A stretch of 64,000 bases of DNA from Trichosporon coremiiforme. Its lineage: Eukaryota > Basidiomycota > Tremellomycetes > Trichosporonales > Trichosporonaceae. Below the pieces are notes generated by a model. The model worked only from the letters and a program-made list of their open reading frames with translations. It did no database searches and was not told the DNA's origin. Where the stretch lies: NCBI GenBank assembly GCA_039545355.1, contig BCJJ01000008.1, positions 806,001-870,000 on the forward strand, in the 5' to 3' direction. Shown here piece by piece: positions 55,821 to 64,000 of this stretch. Each line of letters opens with the position of its first letter. The first letter of the stretch is position 1. A program made the position numbers and the translations under genes.

Positions 55821-57529
55821 CTAGATACGTTCCGGAAACTCGACCCGCTTCTTCTCCTCCGCCACCCGGGCGGCCTTCTCGGCCCGTGGCCGTCGCGCCG
55901 TCGCGCTCTGCTCGAGGAGCACGTCAATATCATCATGGAGGAGGTCCAGATTGTCCTCATGGTCACCGGGGCCGACGGCTACGTCCTTGTACACCACTTT
56001 CTTCTTCACCGGTGTCCCCGTCCCCGTTCCTGTTCCTGTTCCCGCGCTCGTGCCGGTGGACGTGCCAGTCGAAGTGCCAGTGCTAGTGGAGGTCGAAGTG
56101 CCTGTGGAAGAGGAAGAGGAGATAGAAGTGTTAGGAGTGCCGACCTGGGGCAGAGGCGGCGGGCCCGGCGCCGGCGCAAGAGTCGACGTGAATGTGCTTA
56201 TGGCGACGCCGCAAATGACGAGCGTGATGATGATGGTGATGGCGCGCCGGGTCGCTTCCCACTTGGCGCTCTCGATTTCGGTCCGCAGCTCGCCGAGACT
56301 GATCGTGAACTTGTTGTTGATCTCTTCCGTCGCAATGTCGAAATGCTTCATGAGCGCGCGTGTGTCGTCCTTGCGCGTGTTGAGCTCCATCTCGATACTG
56401 CTGTTAGATCTCCGTCTCACTCGGGAAGCTAATGGAAGAGCGGGTTCATCCTCTTCATACTCACTCGTGCCGCAATCCTTGCAGGTCCTCTGTCATCTTC
56501 CTGTCCAAGCCTTCCACCTCCCGCTGCATCGCCGTGCTCGCTGCGCGCATGCTGAGCCCGTCGTTGCGCGCCTTGATGCTGATCTCGGTGCGGAGTGCGG
56601 ACAGCGCCGCTTTGAACCGGTACGCTTGCTGTGGTGTCAGCTCAGAATTATCATCGCCATCGCTTCCGTCCTATCCCAAGCGGTCATGTCGCACCGAACG
56701 CAGACGCTTCAGCACTCACGTTATCCAGCTCCTGCTGAGAGAGCATGCTCTCCTGTGCCTTCCTTGATCGTCCGACGAGCATTCCCCTCACGCCCTCCAT
56801 GAGCACCCTCGCTGGGGCGTTGCGGACCTGCGCCCCCTCCAGCTTCTGCACGAAGCGGTACGTGTCGAACTGGTGTGCAGGGCCGAAGTAGCTGGGCGGA
56901 GGGAGGGGCGGGATCGCGAGCTCGTGAGGTACATCGAGCGGTGCTGGCGGAGACGAGCTCGGCCCCGTCGCGGGACCCTTCACGACTGGTTTCGGGGGTG
57001 CTGGCGGCTGCGGCGCCGAAGCGGGCGGCTCGACCTGCTGCACAGGAGCGGGAGCGTCCTCCTCAACTGGCGCGGAGTGAGGGCCGGTTCGTGTTCGCAG
57101 CTCGGGATGCTCGTGGTGGTCCTCTGCCTCCTCCGGAGCCGGGGTGTCGCGCCTCTCAGCGCTCTTCGCCTCCGCCGCTGTTGTTCCCGGCGTCCCATCG
57201 TCAACGACCGGCTTCGAGAACGGGCCAATCTTCGGCCGACTGCCAGGGTCGTTCGGGTCGCCAGCGAGTTCGCCCTTCTCTTTCGCCTTGTCGTCCTTCC
57301 CCTCTTCGTCCTTCTTCGGCTGGCTTCCGCCTCCCCCATCATGCCCCTCAGCGAACGGATGCCGGCTCGCAGTCGCGTACACGCTCGGCGTCTTCTTGCC
57401 CTCGACAGCCCATCGGAGAGCAGATCCGTGCAGCGCCCTCGTTCGCAGGTACAATGGCGGCCCTAATGGGGTGAAGTAGGAAGGGTGCTGGAGCACGCGC
57501 CGTACAGCGAACATAGCGTTCGTCGACAT
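55821..57529 (-). CDS. MCUR1/Fmp32-type mitochondrial coiled-coil protein (DUF1640), extended
   Basis: Inner-membrane coiled-coil family; yeast Fmp32 is linked to cytochrome oxidase assembly and animal MCUR1 to calcium-uniporter and proline metabolism. Exons are 57529..56720, 56628..56465 and 56397..55821 (516 residues); the last acceptor may be 3 nt upstream (exon from 56400). Residues 1-45 are a presequence. A Pro/Glu/Ala-rich disordered region reaches about 210. The DUF1640 core starts at FDTYRFVQKLEGAQVRNAPA, continues through RFKAALSALRTEISIKARND and FTISLGELRTEIESAKWEAT, and ends with a membrane span (ITIIITLVICGVAISTF). About 118 residues follow the span, including a Ser/Thr/Gly repeat. 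Both the disordered insert and the C-terminal extension are unusual for the family. Confidence 0.85.
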
Positions 57530-58156
57530 TGCGTGTAAGTTGTTGAAGTGATCGAGTCAAGGTCGGTGACTAAGGAGGATGTTTAAGACATCGGAGCGGA
57601 TTCTGGCCGGGACGTTGCGATTACGGTGGCGACTCGGCTCGGCTCTGGGCGCGTGGCGCGTGGCAGATCTGGTTATTGGGTCCGGTTCTTGAACTTCCTT
57701 TCCTCCTCCACTCGGGAGACCTTTGGGTTCCGCACACTCAAAGACTCACATGTATGCGCGCCGCAGAGTGCCCTGGACATCTAACTGCATAGGCCGTTAT
57801 TGACAATAGGCGAGAGCTTCACGAGAAACGAAGAGATCACGTGACAAAACACGGTATCTTGCATTGAGGCGATCATCGCCCACTCAGGCAGGAGGATGTC
57901 TCTGTGACCTCAGAGCTTAATGAAGAGTCACTCCGGCTTCTGATCCCTTCGTTAGGAGCTTACAGCGTAGACGAGACACCATCAGAAACCGCTGGTGCTG
58001 TCTCGCTAACTGTGAAGCGGGCTACAGGTACAGCACATTCTCCTCCCTCTGGTAGGTTTCCTCAGACTGTCTGAGGTTTTCTACACACTCCCACAGAAGC
58101 CCAATGCTTCTAGAGCTATCCCTGCACTCCCAGTCTGTCCTAGACCCCAAAAAGTA

Positions 58157-58244
58157 GCCTCGTATGGGGCTCGAACCCATGACTGTGTGATCAATCGGCT
58201 CTGAGCGTAAGAGTCACACTATCTACCGACTGATATAACGAGGC
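58157..58244 (-). tRNA. tRNA-Lys(CTT) with 16-nt intron
   Basis: On the minus strand the acceptor arms GCCTCGT and ACGAGGC pair over 7 bp, the D stem is TATC/GATA, the anticodon stem is TGTGA/TCACA, and the T arm is ATGGG-TTCGAGC-CCCAT. The anticodon loop CTCTTA is followed by an intron at 58192-58207, one base after the anticodon as is canonical, and then A. The mature length is 72 nt. The B-box (GGTTCGAGCCC) is perfect. The A-box is weak because positions 10-11 are TA. A T5 terminator follows (58149-58153 on the complementary strand). Confidence 0.93.
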
Positions 58245-58827
58245 TAGGACGGACAGAAGTGTACGCCTTGCGAGAGTGAATGACGAGGATGTCACGTGGA
58301 GGAGTGTGGCGATCACCCCACCTGCAGCATATAAGAGCGGCACAGGGGTCCACACACACTCTCTCTCTCCTTCTGACTCCTCCTCGTCGCACCGCTCTCC
58401 CGGTGTTCTCGTCGCTCGTTCCCCGCCCGCCCTGTTCCCTGTTGATACCTCGCCGTCGCCGTCGCCGTCCCAACTCGCCCGTCCCATATCCTGTGACCGT
58501 CCCCTGCCACCTCACCGCATCCACCTACTGCTCCGGACAGTCCCACATCGCCGTGTACATGCACACGCTTCTCTGTGGTTCACCGTAGTTTCCAGGCGCT
58601 GCCAGAGGGCGCCGATGGCTATCCCCCCGCTCCTAGTGACGCCTATGGGAGCCCGTATGCCATCGGCACTCCCCTTCTGGCTGTTTGTACAGACGCTCTG
58701 CTTGGGGCCCACCCGGGCGCGGCGCAGGCTCCGGGTGGGTCCCCGCTTGGCCCGCAACATCATGAAGAGCAAGACACCGGAGAGTGAGCAACGCTAAGAC
58801 TGGATAGCCACGGACGGGAGAGCGCCC

Positions 58828-58990
58828 TCAGGGCTACGCGGTGTACGAGAAATTCTGCAGAAAGCTGAAGTTTTGACCGAGATATGGCCGGTCAAAACTC
58901 TCACTCTTCCCAACATCACCCTCCTCCCTAACTCTCGTACCCTATGAATCTCGCACCAGAGGAGCAGATCTTGGGGTGGCTGGGTTCGAA
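58828..58990. repeat. Diverged repeat, copy 1
   Basis: Begins CAGGGCTACG, shares GAGATATGGCCG and the end CTGGGTTCGAATCTCGCC with copy 2 (59148-59290). The end resembles a Pol III B-box, but I cannot fold a tRNA. It could be a tRNA-derived element or a segmental duplication together with the tRNA. Confidence 0.5.
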
Positions 58991-59015
58991 TCTCGCCTGG
59001 GGAGCAGCAAAAACA

Positions 59016-59113
59016 GCCTCGTATGGGGCTCGAACCCATGACTGTGTGATCAATCGGCTGCTGCTTGCGCGTTGCGTAAGAGTCACACTATCTACCGACT
59101 GATATAACGAGGC
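59016..59113 (-). tRNA. tRNA-Lys(CTT) with 26-nt intron
   Basis: The exon sequence is identical to the copy at 58157-58244. The intron at 59051-59076 is 10 nt longer: both introns end GCCGATTG (minus strand), but the 5' parts differ. A T5 terminator is present (59009-59013 on the complementary strand). The shared exons and different introns point to a duplication with relaxed intron sequence. Confidence 0.93.
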
Positions 59114-59147
59114 GAGCGCTGATTGGCTCTGAGTGACACAGAGCGCG

Positions 59148-59290
59148 CAGGGCTACCTGTAGGGCGAAGAAGATCGCAGAAAGTCTCAGTATTGGTCCAG
59201 ATATGGCCGCCGGAACTCGGGCGCCTCTCCTTCGCACCCACGAGTGCGAGGTAGATTAGGTCTGGGTGTTCGAACCTTGCCCGGGGCGTA
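59148..59290. repeat. Diverged repeat, copy 2
   Basis: Partner of the element at 58828-58990. It shares CAGGGCTAC, the CAGATATGGCCG-like core and a CTGGGTGTTCGAACCTTGCC end. Each copy lies to the right of one tRNA-Lys gene, though at different distances. Confidence 0.5.
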
Positions 59291-59703
59291 ACTAAAGGCA
59301 GGAGTCTGATAGGAGCGATTCGTCGATATCTGCAGCCTCTGGCTGACTTGCCTTTCCTGCTATCTATGCGGCTAACTCAGACGACTCCCCTGGGAGCACG
59401 GAGGAAGAGTTCAAGGTCTTGGTGCGTTGCACCTTTTCTTCAAGCTTGTGCACAGCTGCTGTGAACCTGCTGCATCTGTGCTCCATGCAAACACATGCTA
59501 TCGCAACAGCATACACTGCTGGTCAGAGAAGAAGGACTAGTGGTCTCCGACGCGACTCAGGGCAGGTGTCGCCAAAACTAGGGTTTGACGCGTCGGTTCG
59601 CAATGAGAAGTCCGTCGCGTGGCTTGGCTGATGTTGACTTTACTTTGTCTTTCGTGTTTACACTGTCAGCTAAGCCTCAACTGTCAACAACAGATCCAAC
59701 AAG

Positions 59704-60743
59704 ATGCCAAGAGTGAAGCATGAAGATACAGGAATTGCCATCCCCGTGGGTCTTTACACGCACTCATTCTGGCGAGACTTCCCGACCCTTTCCAGCATCT
59801 CAAGAAACTTCGACAACTGCATTCCAGTTTCCTGGAGCGAGACGGCGTATCCCGAACTGACGAAGTTGGCATGTCGTCTGGATTTGGAGGATGGAAGGTT
59901 TCCCATTTTGCAAGCCATCAACTCCCTATGCGATCGCGTTTTTGCTGCTAAGCGCCTTCGCGCGAATGGCACTCAGCAACGCGCGCCCAGCAAGGCGACT
60001 CCGCAAACATTCCGTGAGTCACATACATGTGCCTGTGTAGTGCTGACATGGTAGCGAGCTACATAGACCCGAAGCCTTTGCCTGAAGCGACGATGGCTGC
60101 CGAGCTGCGCAACGAGCTGAGCCGTGTGCAGCGCGTACTGGTTGAGCACCTTGTCGGCATCCAGAACAGCGCCGTGCAGATTCAGAGCACGCAGACGAGC
60201 CTGAAGCGGCGCATCGACACGATCGAGAAGAAAGATGGCCTCGACAGCGGTTTGGAGACGATGGTGCGCAAGGCCGAAAGCCGCGTCGGCATTCTGGAGC
60301 AGCGCGGGCAAATTGTCAGTGCCGGCATGTCTGATGCGCTGAGGCGCGTCGGCGAGCTCGAGACCCGGCTAGACTTCCAAGACTCGCTCCTCGTGAGCTG
60401 CAAGGACGCTGTGAGCAAGGTGAACGACCTTCAGGCACGTCAGGCTCAGCAAGAGGAGAACATCAGCAAGTGCCTGCTCGACATCAAGAACGTCGGCAGC
60501 AGGCTCGACGGCCTCGAGGCGATGATGCGCGACATCAAGGCTATGCTGGAGAATGGGACCGAGGCTTCGGGAACGCAGACGGCGGAAGCAGCGGGAAGCA
60601 AACCGGGGCAGCTTCCGACCCCGCCGAAGGAGACGTCCCCTAAGGAGCTCTCGGCCCAGTCCACCGCCGACGCCGCGATAGACGCCGCAGGAATAGAGAC
60701 CCCGCCGGCCAAGCGTCAGCGAACGGAGCCAGTCGCGGAGTGA
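59704..60743 (+). CDS. Unknown coiled-coil protein (gene pair member 1)
   Basis: Exons are 59704-60013 and 60055-60743 with a 41-nt intron (phase 1), giving 332 residues. I do not recognise a family. Residues 1-85 look like a small ordered domain (IAIPVGLYTHSFWRDFPTLS). Residues about 110-280 are a long coiled coil (SRVQRVLVEHLVGIQNSAVQ, SRLDGLEAMMRDIKAMLENG). The C-terminus is Thr/Pro/Ala-rich with a possible nuclear signal (PPAKRQRTE). Exon 1 is AT-richer than most genes in the window. The N-terminal pattern IPxxxYxHxxxxxFPxL recurs in the next gene, suggesting paralogy. Start context is CAAGATGC. Confidence 0.75.
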
Positions 60744-61084
60744 CAGCAGTCGCTCCCCGTGGCGTTCGCCGCTGACTGCGAGGTCGACCACAGCCGGCAT
60801 GGAAGCATGAGCACCAATGACGTGCATGTCTCGGTCCGGCACTGGCTCGTGGTTAGGGCTGCTTTAGCTCCTCATTCCATCCCCTTCGTCGCCCACCTAA
60901 TCGCCCATCCCACCGGTCCACATTTTGGGCTAATGCGGTAGTCGTCATGGTAGATCTCCCGTCGGTTCCTAGCTTGTTGATCACTTCAGCCCGACGTGAC
61001 TATCGTATAAGAGCTCCACTATCCTTCGCCTGCTTCTCGTTCCCCTCAGTATCTCAACTTCCTCGTCGTCCCAGCTCAAGCAGC
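60744..61084. promoter_or_regulatory. Promoter region of gene pair member 2
   Basis: A 341-bp gap with a TATA box (TATAAG at 61006-61011) 74 nt before the next start codon, followed by a pyrimidine-rich leader. No other feature is seen. Confidence 0.5.
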
Positions 61085-61690
61085 ATGGTCCGCATACCAA
61101 CCGCCGTCTACGAACACCACCTGATCAAGGGCTTTCCGCGCCTGGAGGGATGCGTGCTGTACAACGAAGCACGCATACCGCTCCCGATTGCTTCGTCCAT
61201 GGCCGCCGAGGTGAACGCTTTCTGCGCAGCGGCACTGCTTCTCAACCCCTCAATCGAAGTCGAGCGCGATGTCAAGGCGTTCAAATCCATCGTCGAGCTC
61301 ATGGTTGACTGTAAGTAGCACTTGCTTTGTTCTGAGACCTGGCTGACGAAAGGCTTCTCAGTGTCGACTGACAATGCGCGCGCAGCTGTCGAGTTGCTCA
61401 GCGCTTTCGATGAGTTCCGTGGCGAGGTGAATGCACGCCTCGACCGGGTTGGTGTCAGCAGCGACATCGACGCCCGTTTCGACCGTCTGGAGCGCATCGC
61501 CGAGGAGACGTTGGCTCTCATCCGCGAGACAACCGCGGCGGCCGCTAGTGGCAAAATCCCGAAAGGCGTGCCGCTCGATGAAGCGCGCTGTTACTCCTAC
61601 GTCTGCGCGGCGGGAGAGACATGTTACTCTCCTCGTTGCCCTCGTGGCCGTGGACCGCCGGAGGAGTCCGGTGAAACTGCTAGCTCATAG
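61085..61690 (+). CDS. Unknown small coiled-coil protein (gene pair member 2)
   Basis: Exons are 61085-61310 and 61353-61690 with a 42-nt intron (phase 1), giving 187 residues. No family recognised. Residues 1-75 form an ordered-looking domain (IPTAVYEHHLIKGFPRLEGC), with IP, Y, H and FPxL placed as in the gene at 59704 and an intron of the same phase after the domain. A helical coiled-coil segment follows (FDEFRGEVNARLDRVGVSSD, RFDRLERIAEETLALIRETT). The C-terminus has four Cys (RCYSYVCAAGETCYSPRC), a possible small metal site or disulphide pattern absent from the partner. The frame is open further upstream to 60947, but the TATA box at 61006 favours the start at 61085. Confidence 0.7.
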
Positions 61691-61832
61691 CCGTTCACCT
61701 GAGTATACGAACCTGTACCTGTACCATACATTAGTTGTATTCTCGACCATGGATCAGTCCCCGTCAGCATGTCAGCCCGCCCAGACAGATGTGAAACGCA
61801 GTTACATGGATGAAATCTATTCGCCTAGCTGT

Positions 61833-63317
61833 CTACTCGCCCCTCGCCTTCCACACACCGACCTCTCCGTCCTCACCACCGGCAGCAAGAACCTCGCCGT
61901 CCCAAGCGACAGCGAGAAGGCGCTCGCCGAGGACCTTGCCGTTCTTCGTCTCGGTGCGGTCGAGCTGGCCTTGTCTCCTGACGCTGAAGAGCGCATGCTT
62001 GGGCGATCGGACGTCCCAGATCTGGACGTTGCCAGCATAAGTCGCGGTTGCGAGGGTGAAGCTGCTGCGGGGGTGGCACTGCAGCGACGGCACGGGGGAG
62101 CCGACGTTGAGGCTCTGGGCGATGACAGAAGCGGCCTGGCGCGTGTCCCAGAGGGAGACGGTGCGGTCCATGGATCCGGTGGCGAGTTGGCCGCTGCCCT
62201 GGAACTGGTCGAGACAGAGGAGCGCCTTGTCCGCCGGTCCCTGGCGCGTGAGCACGTTGGCGCCCGTCTCGGCGTCCCACTGCCGCACGCTGCCGTCCCA
62301 GCCAGCCGACCACACACGCAGGTCCTCGTTCACGTCCCACACAACGGCGCCGACACGCCCCCGGTGTCCCCGGAACTGGAGGTCGGGGAGGCGGCGCCAG
62401 CCCTCGCCCGCTGCTCCCGCGTCGCCATCAGTCAGGCCCTCAATGTTCCGCGGCGCGTCGCCGTGCAGCTTGCGCCGCTTCTTCTGTCCCGGCAGGTACG
62501 ACGTCGGCTCGGCGTCGACCTGGTGCGCGTCCGGCTCGGACTCGGGAACGACGTAGAGGTTAACAGTCGAATCCCACGACGCCGAGACAATGTCCTTGCC
62601 TGTTCGCGAAGCGATGACGGACGAGATCGGGCCCGTGTGGCCCATCAGAGTGTAGATCTCGCGAGCGGTCGCGCCCTCAGACGCGGCGATGTCGGGCTCG
62701 AGAGACGGGAGCTGGTACACGTGCGTCGCGCGGTCGACGCCGCCGGCAGCGACCAGGATGTCGCTCGTAACGTCAGAGGGAGAGACCCACGTGCAGCTCG
62801 TCGCGCCGAGGGATGTCGGGAGGGGAAGGGTGTAGAGCGGCGTCGGGTCCGCGGCGCCGAGGGGCATCACCTGCACGTTCGAGAGGTACGAGGACACGAG
62901 CATGTGTCTGCTGTCAGTTCAGACTTCCATTCTCGAAGCTCACCCTTTCCTCTGGAGACTGATGCCGGAAACCCAGTCCTCCTGCTCCCATCGTCCAGCC
63001 TCAGTGGGAGGCATGACGCTCTGCATGTACTCGATGGAGATAGCCGTCTCCTCGTCGTCGCCGCGGTGACGCTTGACCCAGTTCTCGAGCGAGCCGCGGA
63101 GCACCTCGCCCTCAACGACAAAGTCGAACGGCACCGGCGCGACGCCGCTGTCGCCGCCGTGGCCGAGCACCTTGTTGATGAGCTCGGAGAGCTGGAAGCG
63201 CCGCCAGTCCGCCGGGATGAAGTACGTCGACTGCGGGATCGCATAGCTGTCACCACGCGTGAAGAGGTTCACGGGCAGCTGGCGCGGGCCAGAGCCTGAG
63301 CTCGAGGGGTCCGCCAT
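61833..63317 (-). CDS. YTM1: Ribosome biogenesis WD-repeat protein Ytm1 (WDR12)
   Basis: Member of the Nop7-Erb1-Ytm1 (PeBoW) complex, needed for 60S subunit maturation in the nucleolus; its N-terminal domain is the target of the Rea1/Mdn1 ATPase. Exons are 63317..62944 and 62907..61833 with a 36-nt intron, giving 482 residues. The NLE/ubiquitin-like domain occupies about residues 14-95 (VNLFTRGDSYAIPQSTYFIP, PFDFVVEGEVLRGSLENW). Seven WD40 blades follow, for example LMGHTGPISSVIAS, FRGHRGRVGAVVWDVNEDLR and ATGSMDRTVSLWDTRQA. The RKLHG-containing loop is typical of the family. Divergent from MED31 with 204 bp between start codons and a CACGTG box in the middle. Confidence 0.95.
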
Positions 63318-63521
63318 GTTGATTTTGCTGGTGTTGGTGTTGTTGACGCAGTAACCTGTTGTGAGCCGGCCACTTGGTGACGAACCGAATTCTGAAATTT
63401 CAAGATCACACACCACGTGATTACGTAACCTCCACTTCCTCCACTCCACCTTCACCTTCTAGTGCGAGCAATGATGTTGTGACGCTCCCTCTTCGTCCTT
63501 CCCTCACCCAGCTGCGACATC
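63318..63521. promoter_or_regulatory. Bidirectional promoter YTM1 / MED31
   Basis: Contains CACGTG (63414-63419) and the 8-bp palindrome TTACGTAA (63421-63428) side by side, about 100 bp from both start codons. Confidence 0.55.
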
Positions 63522-64000
63522 ATGCAGCAGCTCCCGACCATCCTCCCGCCCCCGCCGCTACCGGACGGAACAGTTCCCACGCGGTCGCCGGAAAAGCACG
63601 CGAACCTTGTTCGCTTCCAATCTGAGCTCGAGGTGAGCTTCCTAGGGACCTTCGTAGCTGACATCAGTTCGTGCAGTGTCTCGCGAACCCGCTGTACCTC
63701 CACGAGCTGCACTTGCAGAAATACCTTGAAGACCCAGCGTTCCTGGAGTATTTGAAATATCTCGAGTACTGGCGGAAGCCGGAGTACGTCCGCTTCATTG
63801 TGTAAGTGCTCCTGTCGTTCTTTGCTAACCTACCAGATACCCGACATGCTTGTACTATCTTGGTCTGCTGCAGCAGCCGTCGTTCCGCGTCATGCTTGGT
63901 GACATGGGCTTTATCGGCGAGCTGATCCGCCTCGGCACACGGCATCACGAGACATGGTGAGCTGCGATGACTCGAGTCCAAGCTGACAACAGGCGCGCCG
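63522..64000 (+). CDS. MED31: Mediator complex subunit 31 (Soh1), C-terminus cut by window edge
   Basis: Small conserved subunit of the middle module of Mediator, bridging transcription factors and RNA polymerase II. Exons are 63522-63632, 63668-63801, 63837-63956 and 63993->64000, with 35-36 nt introns. The reading includes the family signature [20 protein letters not shown], then [20 protein letters not shown] and the start of the final helix ([17 protein letters not shown]). About 124 residues are visible; the family core is nearly complete, so only the tail is missing. The start ATG follows CATC, and an upstream pyrimidine-rich leader is present. Confidence 0.95.

Larger units (their letters stand above)
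57530..59703. other. Intergenic region with two tRNA-Lys genes and duplicated elements
   Basis: Contains CACGTG at 57838-57843 (309 bp before the MCUR1-like start), a promoter-like stretch (TATA-like ATATAAG at 58329-58335 followed by CT repeats), two tRNA-Lys genes and a diverged repeat pair. A possible unrecognised transcript at about 58.3-58.8 kb cannot be supported as coding. Confidence 0.5.

Noticed and set aside
58276..58797. Possible gene behind a TATA-like ATATAAG (58329) and CT repeats
   Set aside because: The promoter-like signal is fair, but the open frames are Arg/Pro/Ser-rich, start poorly, overlap each other and show no domain or clean splice junction.
58970..59000. GGTTCGAATCTC stretch as a third tRNA
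   Set aside because: The T stem does not pair and no upstream arms fit; it is treated as part of a diverged repeat.

Overview
This window is nuclear DNA of a basidiomycete fungus. The evidence is GC-rich coding sequence, many introns of 35-55 nt with a CTGAC/CTAAC branch sequence 4-10 nt before the 3' AG, and a gene set typical of fungi: fused ARG5,6, a peroxisomal tandem dehydrogenase, PEX14, NIPA, an NCS1 permease, a full BRPF-type Nto1 and a kinesin-14. Intron style and protein content suggest Tremellomycetes, perhaps Trichosporonales; that placement is inference. I rebuilt exon structures by hand, joining exons so that the frame and the family motifs carried through.

Layout. 1-2071 (-): truncated glucosidase II alpha. 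2379-4478 (+): VTA1. 4607-8188 (-): BRPF/NTO1 scaffold. 10386-11248 (+): unknown coiled-coil protein behind a 2.2 kb upstream region. 11640-14348 (+): unknown basic nuclear protein. 14929-17129 (-): ATP1, with a 610-base assembly gap. 18171-18813 (+): bL21m. 19027-21337 (-): kinesin-14. 21679-24603 (+): ARG5,6. 24604-29154: 4.5 kb without a supportable gene. 29155-31391 (+): Ser/Pro-rich protein. 33185-35344 (+): two-domain peroxisomal dehydrogenase. 35557-38184 (-): ankyrin and multi-hydrophobic-segment protein. 39415-40335 (+): mpaB/DUF2236-like oxygenase. 41689-43368 (+): NCS1 permease. 43629-45303 (-): NIPA-like transporter. 45625-46971 (+): PRO2. 47446-48228 (-): GPI-anchored protein. 49461-50324 (-): Yar1-like ankyrin protein. 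51812-53446 (+): aspartate aminotransferase. 53925-55309 (+): PEX14. 55821-57529 (-): MCUR1/Fmp32-type protein. 58157-59113 (-): two intron-containing tRNA-Lys(CTT) genes in a repeat-rich stretch. 59704-60743 and 61085-61690 (+): two unknown genes, possibly paralogous. 61833-63317 (-): YTM1. 63522-end (+): MED31, truncated.

Most genes are unrelated housekeeping genes with their own promoters. Loose themes are glutamate-family amino acid metabolism (ARG5,6, PRO2, AAT), peroxisomes (the dehydrogenase and PEX14), mitochondria (ATP1, bL21m, MCUR1-like), and ribosome assembly (YTM1, Yar1-like). CACGTG boxes lie about 100 bp upstream of several translation-related genes.

I see no clear defence, secondary-metabolite or mobile system. 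The stretches most worth a second look are the tRNA-Lys duplication with the adjacent unknown gene pair (57.5-61.7 kb), the wobble-only ambiguous bases in ATP1, the dehydrogenase without a hydratase domain, and the ankyrin/membrane protein.
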